A DNA stretch of 64,000 bases from Haliotis asinina (Eukaryota > Mollusca > Gastropoda > Lepetellida > Haliotidae). Position numbers and translations under genes: made by a program. How positions within the stretch are numbered: the first letter of the stretch is position 1; the number at the start of each line of letters is the position of its first letter. The stretch covers positions 48,274,645 through 48,338,644 of the forward strand of contig NC_090281.1 in assembly GCF_037392515.1 (NCBI RefSeq). Reading direction: 5' to 3'. Positions 62,701-64,000 of this stretch are shown piece by piece. The notes beneath the pieces are model-generated. The model made no database searches. It had not been told where the DNA came from and saw only the letters and a program-made list of their open reading frames with translations.

Positions 62701-63417
62701 TCGCTCTCTACTTCAGTTTTAGCTGAAAGAACGTTGATTGATCAGACAGTGTCTAAAAATTCTTTGTACACTGTTATACCTACATTAAGTTTGGTGATAC
62801 GACAGACATAGATCTATGATCATTTTATGGATCTCAACTCTTTTGTTTTCATTTGCTATCTTCAAAGACCATCGTCAAAGGTTATTTAACAGAGACCTAA
62901 AAATGAATTGAGACACTTTCTGTGCTTGAGCCAATATTTGCATGGTTAACAGAGTTATTGTTGGTCATTAACTGATTGATCTACAGGGGGTCCTTTCACA
63001 GAGCAACCTTGACTAAGGTTAACCTTAACTCCTATTCTTTAACATTGCACAAAAGTTAACTTACAATCACCTTAGTGCTATGTGAAAGGAGGCTCAGGAA
63101 GCTGTTGTACAAAACAACCCTAGCACTAAGACTGTTGTAAGTCTATGTTGACATACGGGACGCTAGTTTGTATCTCATCTTCATTTTGTATTCCTCCTGT
63201 GTGTGTCCAGGCCCGTGACACTGTGAAAAAGTACGACACTGCCTCAGTAAACCTGCAGACTACTGCTCTCGAGGCAAAGGAGCTGGAGAAGAGAGCCACT
63301 GAGTCCGGCATCCAGCTGGTCAAGACACAGGAACAGCTTGCAACACTCAGGACTGAGGTCCGGGGATTGGAGAGGAAGAGGGAGAAGCAGGAGAAGTTAC
63401 TCCATGAGGTCATGCAG
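17527..63417 (+). CDS. CNTRL: Centriolin (CEP110), 31 coding exons, 3' end outside window
   Basis: One gene reconstructed from 31 exons with GT/AG borders and unbroken phase, 1923 codons, no internal stop. Residues 1-90 are basic and Ser/Pro-rich. About 90-290 form leucine-rich repeats and a cap (exons 2-4) homologous to the Nud1/Cdc11-like N-terminus of centriolin. About 275-1120 is coiled coil. About 1145-1660 is Pro/Gly-rich, residues near 1680-1693 contain CNVPEHHDL, and coiled coil resumes to the edge. Key matches to vertebrate centriolin (from memory) are GVRYITE, KYIENLE, IEGIENL, IEHIP.W.GKKLK, YQLEQELAFYKID, ESPYIG, and ECIEKTL-like ACLEKTL. In vertebrates centriolin sits on the mother centriole's subdistal appendages and at the midbody, recruits exocyst and SNARE components, and is needed for abscission. 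The last several hundred residues and the stop codon lie beyond 64000. Confidence 0.93.
17890..18317. mobile_element. MITE with about 45-bp terminal inverted repeats
   Basis: The left end TTTGTTACACTCCTATACTG with AACCCTAGTAGGAGGTC is mirrored by GACCTCCTACTAGGGTTTG...GTAGGAGTGTAACAAA at the right. The 428-bp element has no frame. It lies in the intron between coding exons 1 and 2. Superfamily unknown; a clear target duplication is not visible. Confidence 0.75.
18823..18975 (+). mobile_element. Dispersed AACCTTA-type repeat, copy 1
   Basis: Contains GTGTTCCATTGTTCAAAACA, ACCTTAGCTAAGATCAACCT, ATGATCACCTTA and CAAAACAACCTGAGGGCAAC. The copy at 30655-30815 is its reverse complement. Both are partly self-complementary, as in foldback MITEs. 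Confidence 0.65.
19535..19790. repeat. Foldback/duplicated repeat around GGGCCCATRGGTTGATGT
   Basis: TTGTTCACTGGTCCCTCAGG...CCCATGGGTTGATGT recurs about 90 bp downstream as TTGTTCGCTGGTTACGAGG..CCCATAGGTTGATGT. In addition GTCATTTTCACATACAAAAC and GTTTTGCATGTGAAAATGAC are inverted. Its left flank (ACACTGAAGTGTTCGGTAAG) recurs at about 38665, so this is a dispersed family. Confidence 0.5.
20131..20321 (+). mobile_element. SINE family B copy, plus strand
   Basis: Head AACCCATGCTTGTCATAAGA, middle GATCACTGGATTGCTTGGTC, tail TGGCTGGAATATTGCTGAGT then a run of ACTC ending at 20321, only 24 bp before coding exon 2. The pyrimidine-bearing ACTC tail therefore lies in the branch-point region of that exon. 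Confidence 0.8.
20345..20469 (+). CDS. CNTRL: CNTRL coding exon 2 (start of LRR domain)
   Basis: Residues 80-121, entered in phase 1 and left in phase 0 at donor GTACGG. The peptide GVRYITEEMIKKMAKEDNFD aligns with vertebrate centriolin GVRYITEALIKKLTKQDN and runs into the first LRR strand (SLNLTLGREGGKKIK). The acceptor is TTGCTGTTGCAG. Confidence 0.93.
22461..22669 (+). mobile_element. SINE family B copy, plus strand
   Basis: Family B landmarks in order: GGCAACTATGCTTGTTGTAA, GGGATCAGGTGGTTAGG, GACTTGGTTGACACGTCATC, CACTGGATCGTCTGGACC and the tail GTGGCGTAACTAAACTCACT. Tail length about four ACTC units. Confidence 0.85.
23020..23433 (+). repeat. 54-bp-class minisatellite next to a SINE B head
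   Basis: About eight units each with GGTCTTCAGCAACCCATGCT, TATCTTCCTGTGAAGAT and ATGGTTAGACTTG. The shared GGTCTTCAGCAACCCAT is the 5' end of SINE family B, and the array passes directly into a SINE B copy at 23434. Confidence 0.8.
23434..23658 (+). mobile_element. SINE family B copy, plus strand
   Basis: Begins GGTCTTTAACAACCCATAAT, includes GACTTTGTTGACACATGTCA, GATTGTCTGGTCCAGGCTCG and ATTTACAGACCACTGCCATA, and ends in AAAACTAAACTCACTAACTT. Its 5' end is continuous with the minisatellite before it. Confidence 0.85.
24304..24515 (-). mobile_element. SINE family B copy, minus strand
   Basis: The plus strand shows the complemented order: GGTGAGTTTAGTTTCTTGCT (tail), CAGTATTCCAGCTGTATGG, CAGTGATCAACAGCATGAGC, ATGACATGTGTCAACCGAG, CCTGATCCCATTAGTCACC and the head complement AACAAGCATGGGTT. 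Confidence 0.85.
25560..25672. repeat. Short palindromic repeat (TTAGCGCTG type)
   Basis: GGGCTTAGATTTTCAACGC and CTTAGCGCTGTAATAGTCGT face ACGACTGTCTTAGCGCTGAA and AGATTATCTAGGCCC. The arms are about 50 bp with mismatches. It abuts the hAT-like MITE on its right. Confidence 0.55.
25680..26050. mobile_element. hAT-like MITE, ends 35 bp before CNTRL exon 3
   Basis: Terminal inverted repeats TAGGGCTGCAACAATTCACC (left) and CGAATTGTTTGAACCCTA (right). Flanking 8-mers CTGGTCAT (25672-25679) and CCAGTCAT (26051-26058) agree at six of eight positions. TAGGG(C)TGCAAC ends and 8-bp duplications are hAT superfamily features. A relative sits at 42470-42846. No coding capacity. Confidence 0.8.
26086..26358 (+). 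CDS. CNTRL: CNTRL coding exon 3 (leucine-rich repeats)
   Basis: Residues 122-212, phase 0 at both ends. Successive LRR strands are LHTLNLSNNIIEKM, LRDLNLSHNSIVKIEGIENL, LQTLNLSWNKIEHIPPWIGK and LRNFNLSHNQLAS. This corresponds almost residue for residue to the YIENLE...IEGIEN...IEHIPVWLGKKLK part of vertebrate centriolin. Acceptor CTCACTGTTTGCAG; donor GTAGGT. Confidence 0.97.
26438..26899 (+). repeat. (ACTCAGACA ACTCRCAC)n minisatellite filling the exon 3-4 intron
   Basis: About 25 units of a 16-18 bp motif ACTCAGACAACTCACAC with CG/CA variants, occupying three quarters of a 608-bp intron. All three forward frames run open for 75-200 codons through it, which is a property of the repeat rather than coding. 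Confidence 0.9.
26967..27153 (+). CDS. CNTRL: CNTRL coding exon 4 (last LRR and LRR cap)
   Basis: Residues 213-274, phase 0 to 1. LSELSKLKPIPDLTQLDVS and SRLYIVFHLRTVATLDAS match the vertebrate ISKLKPLQDL...YLQFTIFHLRSLESLEG region, the capping motif that closes an LRR domain. Acceptor GACTGTCTTTCAG; donor GTGACG. Confidence 0.95.
27366..27559 (+). CDS. CNTRL: CNTRL coding exon 5 (coiled coil begins)
   Basis: Residues 275-339. Heptad-rich GELEKLEKQLEQEEVKNRLL and VSELQRELQVKNDL mark the transition from the LRR cap to coiled coil, matching LERDLEKK...LKSDLNTKNELL of vertebrates. Acceptor TGACTGTTTTCCAG; donor GTGAGC. Confidence 0.93.
27601..27735. mobile_element. Hairpin MITE-like repeat
   Basis: ACTATATCCCATGTAATACC and ATATTTATGAAATGAG on the left pair with TTTCATAAATATGGTGTTAC and ATGGGACATAGTTTAGTG on the right around a short loop near AACGAGCGAAAGTGAG. 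It is located in the intron after exon 5. Confidence 0.7.
28253..28381 (+). CDS. CNTRL: CNTRL coding exon 6
   Basis: Residues 340-382, phase 0. LNKACEKHYQLEQELAFYKI aligns with vertebrate LTRACQKQYELEQELAFYKI, one of the most conserved blocks of the protein. Acceptor TTTTCTGTTGTCAG; donor GTAGGT. Confidence 0.96.
28579..28782 (-). mobile_element. SINE family B copy, minus strand
   Basis: Complemented family order on the plus strand: GCTCTCAGCAGTATTCCAGC, GGGCCAGACAATCCAGTGAT, CAACAGCATGAGCATCAATC, GATGACATGTGTCAACCAGG, and AGCCTCTTACGGTAAAGAAG. The ACTC tail is lost. Confidence 0.8.
28815..29190. repeat. Recent tandem duplication of 188 bp
   Basis: 28815-29002 and 29003-29190 are nearly identical; I note one change (TTCACAGTTTC versus TTCACGGTTTC). 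Both begin CTTGTCACCCTATACATTAC and end at CATACCATTAC. High identity implies a young event in the intron before exon 7, or polymorphism between haplotypes collapsed in assembly. Confidence 0.85.
29386..29620 (+). CDS. CNTRL: CNTRL coding exon 7 (ESPYIG block)
   Basis: Residues 383-460, phase 0 to 1. An acidic DDDEDDSGLLGESPYIGRAR stretch matches vertebrate DESPYIGKSRYK, followed by a Pro/Ala/Ser linker and a return to coiled coil (HQALTAQVADKQREIQL). Acceptor TTTCCATGTCCAG; donor GTAGGT. Confidence 0.95.
29678..30147 (+). repeat. (ACCAC)n pentamer array with SINE tail stub
   Basis: A 24-bp minus-oriented SINE tail (GAGTGAGTTTAGTTTTACGC at 29682-29701) is followed directly by about 440 bp of ACCAC units interspersed with GAACCCCAACCCAACCC, and at the end ACACACC heptamer units. 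It fills most of the 560-bp intron before exon 8. Open frames of 60-173 codons on both strands are repeat artefacts. Confidence 0.9.
30181..30347 (+). CDS. CNTRL: CNTRL coding exon 8
   Basis: Residues 461-516, entered in phase 1, left in phase 0 at GTGAGC. Coiled coil AEDRLRSLQSNLSTTEDKLV and RATQELKKMSE; the vertebrate protein has QQILRATEEFKQLEE at this place. Acceptor CACCATCTTGTTCAG only 34 bp after the repeat array ends. Confidence 0.93.
30655..30815 (-). mobile_element. Dispersed AACCTTA-type repeat, copy 2 (inverted)
   Basis: Reverse complement of the copy at 18823-18975: GGTTGATCTTAGCTAAGGT and TTGTTTTGAACAATGGAACA on the plus strand. Internal symmetry around CAACGGGCC suggests a foldback element. 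Confidence 0.65.
30968..31105 (+). CDS. CNTRL: CNTRL coding exon 9
   Basis: Residues 517-562, phase 0. VNEMRDSATQMETEIDRRQQ and QIAHLDARDPDV correspond to vertebrate VNKLRQEALDLELQMEKQKQ and IDSLDSKDPKH. Acceptor GTTTTTGTGTAG; donor GTAAGT. Confidence 0.94.
32264..32459 (+). mobile_element. SINE family A copy, plus strand, long ACTC tail
   Basis: TAGCCTAGTGGTTAAAGAGT (box A-like head), GTGAAGTCCATTTCTGATG, TTTCTCGAATATTGCC and a tail of about eleven ACTC units. It lies about 115 bp before exon 10. Confidence 0.85.
32574..32727 (+). CDS. CNTRL: CNTRL coding exon 10
   Basis: Residues 563-613, phase 0 to 1. LQNQLQDMLQTVARETADIK and LEQQLNEG match vertebrate LESRLDEILSRIAKETEEIK and LEEQLTEGQ. 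Acceptor TGCTATGGCAG is pyrimidine-poor; donor GTAAGT. Confidence 0.95.
32930..33600 (+). repeat. About ten copies of a 64-73 bp minisatellite
   Basis: Unit contains CTTACCCGCATGTCAGATCT, ACTGATTGTACCAGTGGATT and GATGACTATGATCCATGGTC. Units with and without an extra CCATC/CGTCCAC insert alternate, giving a higher-order pattern. Edge copies (32930-33000 and 33570-33650) are most diverged. In the intron after exon 10. Confidence 0.9.
33974..34194 (+). CDS. CNTRL: CNTRL coding exon 11
   Basis: Residues 614-687. IEANEELRQELDDVVDGLQG and YLQNVKDQSA match vertebrate IAANEALKKDLEGVISGLQE and YLGTIKGQAT closely. Acceptor GATTCCTCCAG; donor GTCAGT, acceptable but not the usual GTRAGT. Confidence 0.95.
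34492..34534 (+). repeat. (ACTC)n microsatellite
   Basis: Ten clean ACTC units without a recognisable SINE body upstream; either an orphan SINE tail or an independent microsatellite. Confidence 0.9.
35114..36208 (+). repeat. 1.1-kb (ACTCAACC)/(ACTC) satellite up to exon 12
   Basis: An uninterrupted stretch of ACTC, AACC and ATTC units (CACTCAACCACTCACTCAAC repeated with local variants). It ends only a few bases before the acceptor of exon 12 (GCTCACTGCAG). It gives open frames of 112 and 224 codons that are His/Thr/Ser/Asn/Gln repeats and not a gene. Confidence 0.93.
36212..36388 (+). CDS. CNTRL: CNTRL coding exon 12
   Basis: Residues 688-746, phase 0. Coiled coil RVEEVELQLQQAQDLNKSLN and LQDRLEHAEMEARNLRRSL. 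The vertebrate counterpart is the ELEARLNLRDAEANQLKEEL region. Acceptor directly after the tetranucleotide satellite; donor GTACTT is weak. Confidence 0.9.
36744..36878 (+). CDS. CNTRL: CNTRL coding exon 13
   Basis: Residues 747-791, phase 0. MERKNMEKQLQAERGRAEQL and LEQLRKMESQLEAAK, continuous heptads. Acceptor GTGTGTGCCTCAG; donor GTAGGG. Confidence 0.92.
36900..37180 (+). repeat. G-rich minisatellite (CACCAGGGACCAGGGGGAA)
   Basis: About ten diverged units of 25-30 bp built on GGGACCAGGGGGAACACCAG. GGG runs at close spacing could form G-quadruplexes in the intron RNA. Located 22 bp after the exon 13 donor. Confidence 0.8.
37716..37850 (+). CDS. CNTRL: CNTRL coding exon 14
   Basis: Residues 792-836, phase 0. 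GLNASLREQLSETRKQSASD and DLKKRLKDLTHNFRAGK. Vertebrate centriolin has VDELRRKLKLGTG just before its SDVLGKSL block, as here. Acceptor TGTGTGTCCAG; donor GTTTGT. Confidence 0.9.
37896..38348 (+). repeat. 14-copy 32/33-bp minisatellite
   Basis: Unit ATCACATCCCATTTCAAACT followed by TACTTCATTTCCT or TACTTCATTCCT; 14 near-identical copies alternate between 32 and 33 bp. High identity implies recent amplification. Starts 45 bp after exon 14. Strongly regular, but the units are contiguous, not spacer-separated. Confidence 0.93.
38851..39006 (+). mobile_element. SINE family A copy, plus strand
   Basis: GGCCTAGTGGTTAAAGTGTT, CCAGTTTCAATTCCCCACAT (box B), GGTATAATGTGTGAAGCCC, GATATTTCTGGAATATTG and GTGTAAAACTAAACTAACTC. 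Good preservation of the tRNA-like head. Confidence 0.88.
39139..39267 (+). CDS. CNTRL: CNTRL coding exon 15 (DVLGKTF block)
   Basis: Residues 837-879, phase 0. NEDVLGKTFHDLHHYVQDKL matches vertebrate PSDVLGKSLADLQKQFSEIL. Acceptor CCTTTGTCTTGGCAG; donor GTCAGC. The exon that follows is preceded by an array of candidate acceptors. Confidence 0.95.
39411..39742 (+). repeat. 54-bp minisatellite carrying in-phase splice-acceptor-like sites
   Basis: Units of exactly 54 bp contain GTCCATGCTACAG followed by GCATGTGTAGAAGGT. Compare the exon 16 border ATGTCCATGTTCCAG / GCTTCTGTGGAGGTG. Candidate AG borders fall after 39499, 39553, 39607 and 39661 (spacing 54, 54, 54), and the called border is after 39742 (81 further). 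The frame of exon 16 is open from 39458 through all units, giving an 18-residue repeat with CVEG and VWWVSMLQ. Confidence 0.9.
39743..39835 (+). CDS. CNTRL: CNTRL coding exon 16 (weak, possibly alternative acceptor)
   Basis: Residues 880-910, phase 0. ASVEVQTLKENLRKAEADLA is good coiled coil, so this border is preferred over the upstream repeats that would add Cys/Trp-rich sequence. The acceptor (AAGAATGATGTCCATGTTCCAG) has a poor pyrimidine tract and is no better than the repeat copies. Donor GTGACA is also weak. Isoforms with multiples of 18 extra residues are possible in phase. Confidence 0.85.
40187..40288 (+). CDS. CNTRL: CNTRL coding exon 17
   Basis: Residues 911-944, phase 0. RNDSRNESAEISRLEDEIRR and LNKALQDAENRARQ. 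Acceptor GTTCCCTGTTCCAG; donor GTCGGT. This segment is less conserved than its neighbours. Confidence 0.88.
40484..40642 (+). CDS. CNTRL: CNTRL coding exon 18
   Basis: Residues 945-997, phase 0. A Ser/Asp-rich break (TYAPSSDSDRASSLNSEEKA) interrupts the coiled coil, then LYDELQRELMELRRNMRHQE resumes it. Acceptor GAGCTCTTCTTTTCAG; donor GTAGGT. The serine cluster could be a phosphorylation site; that is inference. Confidence 0.92.
40781..41028 (+). mobile_element. SINE family B copy, plus strand, best preserved
   Basis: Full-length reference copy for the window: TAGGTCTTCAGCAACCCATG, ATTGCCATAAAAGGCGACTA, TGCTTGTCGTAAGAGGCGAC, GATCAGGTGGTCAGGCTC, TTGATCACTGGATTGTCTGG, ATATAGCTGGAATATTGCTG, then AAAACTAGAATCACTCACTC. 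No obvious tRNA box B. Confidence 0.9.
41594..41704 (+). CDS. CNTRL: CNTRL coding exon 19
   Basis: Residues 998-1034, phase 0. VLDAENEIALLTEEMQQREE and FEKELEKQRQEAELIR. Acceptor TCTGTCCTTCTCCATGGAG uses a G before AG, less common than CAG/TAG, but has a good pyrimidine tract. Donor GTGAGG. Confidence 0.88.
42116..42263 (+). CDS. CNTRL: CNTRL coding exon 20
   Basis: Residues 1035-1083, phase 0 to 1. EKQEARIQVIADDLDQAQQA and DHLQGLLETREGQMQEDMQE. Acceptor TCCCACTGCTGTAG; donor GTAAGT. Confidence 0.93.
42470..42846. mobile_element. hAT-like MITE with 8-bp target duplication
   Basis: Left end TAGGGCTACAATGATTCACC, right end GATGAATTGTTGCAGCCCAA. Flanks CTGTACAG (42462-42469) and GTGTACAG (42847-42854) match at seven of eight positions. 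Interior homologous to 25680-26050 (ACCCTCAATTCAATCATTTT versus ACCCTCGATTCAGTCATTTC). Non-coding. Confidence 0.85.
43003..43116 (+). CDS. CNTRL: CNTRL coding exon 21 (end of first coiled coil)
   Basis: Residues 1084-1121. AAQEEELTRLYDILDAQKEE and IENLNQMLDYLAQQGPER; vertebrates have IEKLNETMERQR nearby. Acceptor ACCTACTGCCCTGCAG; donor GTACTT in phase 1. Confidence 0.92.
43897..44049. mobile_element. Long near-perfect palindrome (MITE)
   Basis: CAGGGCATTATCATTTGCAG and AAGCCCTCGGTCTTTTCAAC on the left are complementary to GACCTCGGGCTTCTGCAAAT and GATAATGCCCTGAAAAATAG on the right; arms about 70 bp with a small loop around CCTCCTACG. A solo arm is at 50374-50446. The 43380-43500 flank also contains small hairpins (GACCGCTC.../GAGCGGTC). 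Confidence 0.85.
44437..44633 (+). CDS. CNTRL: CNTRL coding exon 22 (conserved break before Pro-rich centre)
   Basis: Residues 1122-1187. VGPGFDDELWRIRQEVNNLK and LAMQSAYVQTM correspond to vertebrate FENVLEEIAELRREVSYQND YISSM. A Gly/Val run (GVGIGVGVGAAPPYRHPP) opens the low-complexity centre. Acceptor CATCTCCATTTCAG; donor GTAGGT. Confidence 0.94.
44880..45080 (+). repeat. About 22-bp degenerate tandem repeat (GTCATGTGAAGATCTTTAT)
   Basis: Eight or so diverged copies of GTCATGTGAAGATC/CTTATAATGTGAAGATC directly upstream of exon 23. A degenerate SINE B-like fragment (GGATTGTATGGTCCAACTC) precedes it at about 44690. Confidence 0.7.
45145..45468 (+). CDS. CNTRL: CNTRL coding exon 23 (Pro/Ser/His-rich)
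   Basis: Residues 1188-1295, phase 0. VPQPTMFAQQNAPPGSVQVG then imperfect repeats (RPTTQHPSRPTTQHPTRP; LLHSSPGHDPLLHSSPGH). No clear alignment to vertebrates beyond composition. Acceptor TTTTCACTCTTTCCCAG; donor GTAAGT. Confidence 0.88.
45712..45862 (+). mobile_element. SINE family A copy, plus strand
   Basis: GTATCCTAGTGGTTCGCAAC, GACCTGGGTTCAATGCCCC (box B), GATGTGAAGCCAATTTCTGA, ATGATATTGCTGGAACAGTG and GTGTAAAACTAAACTCATTC. Confidence 0.88.
45943..46096 (+). CDS. CNTRL: CNTRL coding exon 24 (Pro/Ala-rich)
   Basis: Residues 1296-1346, phase 0 to 1. GAHLSSPPRIHMLEHLGTER and ESKAPPAAKPGSGRPAESTP. Composition like the vertebrate ASTPVRKPRPGQQDGKEGSQPPP region. Acceptor TGTTCAATGGCAG; donor GTAATA is weak. 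Confidence 0.85.
47679..47892 (+). mobile_element. SINE family B copy, plus strand, ends 84 bp before exon 25
   Basis: ATCTTCAGCAACCCATGCTT, GTCGTAAGAGTC, AACTTGGTTGACACAC, CACTGGATTGTCTTTTCCAG, CACTGCCATTTAGCTAGAC; the tail is decayed (GGGGGCTTTAAGCACAAAC). Confidence 0.8.
47976..48896 (+). CDS. CNTRL: CNTRL coding exon 25 (large proline/glycine-rich exon)
   Basis: Residues 1347-1653, by far the largest exon (921 nt). HSPPPPGYLLANVHVGKTP resembles vertebrate PPFVPPPGYMMYTVLPDG, and later GKTPVRIYYPANGRIPMP plus SSGPPPPPGMQSVG resemble the PGTVVYGPPP repeats. A short tandem (YPGLQPGVQAGIQPGFHP) is present. Predicted disordered; may bind SH3/WW or profilin-like partners (inference). Acceptor TCCTTTTTGTTTCAG; donor GTAAGT in phase 1. 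Confidence 0.94.
50374..50446 (+). mobile_element. Solo arm of the 43897 palindrome family
   Basis: GAAGACCTAGGGCTTCTGCA and AATGATAATACCTTGAAAAG, then TAGTGTTACCCCTTATAGTG, match the right arm of the palindrome at 43897-44049. The left arm is missing. Confidence 0.75.
50652..50806. mobile_element. Diverged hairpin MITE (CCGTTTCACAAA type)
   Basis: TGGGGCCGTTTCACAAAACT at the left and CCTACGTGAAACAGGCCCAG at the right, with AGTCTAAGATCTTTATAC facing GTTACAAGATATTAGG. Older relative of 16494-16648. Confidence 0.65.
51690..52445 (+). repeat. 31-34 bp minisatellite (GTTGACAAACAATGGTTATG)
   Basis: About 22 units of GTTGACAAACAATGGTTATG followed by TTGTGTGTGCCT or variants. A roughly 250-bp block starting near 51730 recurs near 52000 nearly unchanged, so there is higher-order duplication. 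Confidence 0.88.
56288..56406 (+). CDS. CNTRL: CNTRL coding exon 26 (CNVPEHHDL block)
   Basis: Residues 1654-1693. RSVAMESPVAPRGILKNNGD then YLFCNVPEHHDL; vertebrates have LHCNVPEHHNLENEV at the same place, right after the Pro-rich centre. Acceptor TTGCTATCCTACAG; donor GTAGGT. Small exon isolated by introns of 7.4 and 4.4 kb. Confidence 0.96.
56640..57230 (+). repeat. Degenerate tandem repeat (ACTGAGACACTATGTCATAA)
   Basis: Diverged units of TTACTGAGACACTATGTCAT followed by AACACCTGTAT, clearest in 57050-57210. An internal ATATTACACTAGTATTACAC at 56820 is a separate short repeat. Confidence 0.6.
58268..58464 (+). mobile_element. SINE family B copy, plus strand
   Basis: ATAGGTCTTCAGCAGCCCAT, TTGCCATAAAAGGCGACTAT, GCTTGTCGTAAGAGTCGAC, TTAGTTGACACGTCATCAC, ATAACTGGAATATTGCTGAG, GTGTAAAACTCACTCACTC. 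The middle (TGATCACTGGATTGTC) is deleted. Confidence 0.88.
59010..59192. mobile_element. Hairpin MITE (GTGAGAGCGACATTT arms)
   Basis: CTTTTGGATGACAGCTTCTT and CGTGAGAGCGACATTTATGT on the left pair with AAATGTCGCTCTCACAAGTG and TTGTTATCCAAAAGTTTGTT on the right. Inner symmetry ATATTATGCTGCACAATAAT. About 180 bp, no coding. Confidence 0.75.
59627..59689 (+). repeat. Interstitial telomere-type repeat (CCCTAA)n
   Basis: Seven consecutive CCCTAA units (59643-59687) flanked by imperfect CTAAACC and CTTACC units. CCCTAA/TTAGGG is the telomere repeat of molluscs and vertebrates. Its clean state in the middle of an intron suggests a recent insertion at a double-strand break or a microsatellite expansion. 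Confidence 0.95.
60230..60450 (+). repeat. AACCTTA/TTAGTG foldback fragments
   Basis: TCTTTGCACTAAGTTGACCG, AACTCCCATACCTTAACATA, GTTAAGGTTGTTTTGAATAA, then TTCACTAAGTTTAACCTC, TAACATTGCACTAAGATTAC and GACTTATGATCACCTTAGTG: diverged, adjoining copies of the foldback family also seen at 18823, 30655 and 62985. Confidence 0.5.
60843..60908 (+). CDS. CNTRL: CNTRL coding exon 27 (second coiled coil begins)
   Basis: Residues 1694-1715, 66 nt, phase 0. EDYIAELQEKLRKLKIKISH. Aligns with the ENEVSRLEDIMQHLKSKK part after CNVPEHHNL in vertebrates. Acceptor TTGTGTTTTGCAG; donor GTTTGT is weak. Confidence 0.9.
61217..61285 (+). CDS. CNTRL: CNTRL coding exon 28
   Basis: Residues 1716-1738, 69 nt, phase 0. 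DIHEEIIMDEEKRLIHRLKA then ELE. Too short to be found by an open-frame scan, supported by both splice sites (TGGTTACAG and GTGAGA) and phase. In-frame with neighbours, so skipping would keep the frame. Confidence 0.88.
61731..61897 (+). CDS. CNTRL: CNTRL coding exon 29
   Basis: Residues 1739-1793, phase 0 to 2. DRRDELEGLDLAIERQKKNL and KEELEFLRMKNMRNTIRSK. Vertebrate counterpart MEELHHNIDDLLQEKKSLE. Acceptor CAATATGCAG; donor GTCAGT after AA, the only phase-2 junction in the gene so far. Confidence 0.91.
62070..62204 (+). mobile_element. SINE family A copy, plus strand
   Basis: TAGCCTAGTGGTTAGAGTGC, CATGTTCATTTCTCCACATG, AATCTGTGAAGCCCATTTCT, CACTGTGATATTGTTAACAG and GTGTAAACACACACTCACTC. Box B is degenerate. 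Confidence 0.8.
62456..62636 (+). CDS. CNTRL: CNTRL coding exon 30
   Basis: Residues 1794-1854. DEIACLEKTLAKRTGQLREA and DKLLKECNADLKDAREQ align well with vertebrate DEIECIEKTLLKRRSELREA and DRLLAEAESEL. Acceptor CTTGTCCACGTAG, chosen because the next AG three bases on would break phase; donor GTAGAG. Confidence 0.95.
62985..63155 (+). repeat. Foldback AACCTTA-type repeat before exon 31
   Basis: GGTCCTTTCACAGAGCAACC, TTGACTAAGGTTAACCTTAA, CACCTTAGTGCTATGTGAAA and AAAACAACCCTAGCACTAAG. It ends about 55 bp before exon 31. Confidence 0.6.
63211..63417 (+). CDS. CNTRL: CNTRL coding exon 31 (last in window)
   Basis: Residues 1855-1923, phase 0. KELEKRATESGIQLVKTQEQ and LATLRTEVRGLERKREKQEK match vertebrate EELERRAQETAVNLVKADQQ and LRSLQADAKDLEQHKIKQEE. 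Acceptor CTGTGTGTGTCCAG; donor GTGAGA, so further exons lie beyond the window. Confidence 0.96.
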
Positions 63418-63530
63418 GTGAGAAGAAGTCGTGTAATGTCACACACTTGGAAATTCTTGCCATGAATTATTTCTAGTAAAATATTGATCACTTATTCAGG
63501 GCTGTCATCAATGTGGATGAGTTACCTTGA

Positions 63531-63750
63531 AGTGAGTGTGTTTACTTTTTTGCTGCACTCAGCGATATTGATGCTATATGGCAGTGATATGTAAATAATC
63601 ATGGCTGAACCAGACAATCCAGTGATCATCAGGATGGACATTGATCTACACAACTGGAATATGATGACAACAGTTTTCTGTCAGTCAGCGAACCTGGCCA
63701 CCTGATCCCATTAGTCGCCTCTTATGACAAGCATTGGTTCCTCTTCAGTG
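63531..63750 (-). mobile_element. SINE family B copy, minus strand
   Basis: Complemented order on the plus strand: AGTGAGTGTGTTTACTTTTT, GCACTCAGCGATATTGATGC, GAACCAGACAATCCAGTGAT, CACCTGATCCCATTAGTCGC and CTCTTATGACAAGCATTGGT. Confidence 0.85.
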
Positions 63751-64000
63751 GGAGACAAGCATGGATAACTGTTCCCCCAGCAGGAAATGCGTACCCAATG
63801 GGATAAGTCATGTGACTATAACCTTGTAATGCCTAACAGGTAGCTTGGGTTATCCAGGGTAATAATATGCCGGACTTAAATGTTAGGGCTATATAAATGC
63901 ACATGCAGTCAAGTCTTGTTAATCCGACGTCTGTTTATCTGACAATCGGTTTTATCTGATGCTTTTGTTGGTCACAAATTGAATAAGTGTAACTTGGTCT

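Overview
This window is animal nuclear DNA, almost certainly from a gastropod mollusc and probably an abalone (Haliotis). The genes are broken by many spliceosomal introns. Introns and flanks are full of short interspersed elements whose tails run into ACTC tetranucleotide arrays, and there is an internal CCCTAA (telomere-type) run. The species call rests on my recognition of the SINE style and is an inference; 'mollusc' is safer than 'Haliotis'.

Layout. Positions 1-9868 are gene-poor and hold SINE copies, a foldback repeat, and a 2 kb non-autonomous DNA transposon (5114-7097) inserted inside an older palindromic element. On the minus strand 9869-10641 is a single-coding-exon HAD-family hydrolase, the HDHD3 orthologue. 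About 0.9 kb beyond its start codon lies a plausible head-to-head promoter and a non-coding first exon (ending 11648) for the next gene. From 17527 to the right edge the plus strand carries one large gene, centriolin (CNTRL/CEP110), of which I placed 31 coding exons. Every donor/acceptor pair chains in phase without a stop, giving 1923 codons (5769 nt) before the window ends. The protein has a basic N-terminal tail, a leucine-rich repeat domain (exons 2-4), long coiled coils (exons 5-21), a proline-rich centre (exons 22-25), a short conserved CNVPEHHDL block (exon 26), and a second coiled-coil region that runs off the window.

The introns are rich in tandem repeats: pentamer, tetranucleotide-derived and 27-64 bp minisatellites occupy much of many introns. 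The most unusual is just upstream of exon 16. There a minisatellite of exactly 54 bp repeats the 3' splice site plus the first codons of the exon, stays open in the exon's reading frame, and so forms an array of in-phase candidate acceptors. Other notable structure: two hAT-like MITEs with near-identical 8-bp target duplications (one ending 35 bp before exon 3), two SINE families with different heads but one shared tail, and a minisatellite that grades into the 5' end of one of those SINEs.

How the genes relate: HDHD3 is a small HAD-fold enzyme-like protein of poorly known substrate. Centriolin is a maternal-centriole and midbody scaffold needed for late cytokinesis in vertebrates. I see no functional link beyond possible sharing of a promoter region. 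All functional statements are by family similarity recalled without a database search.
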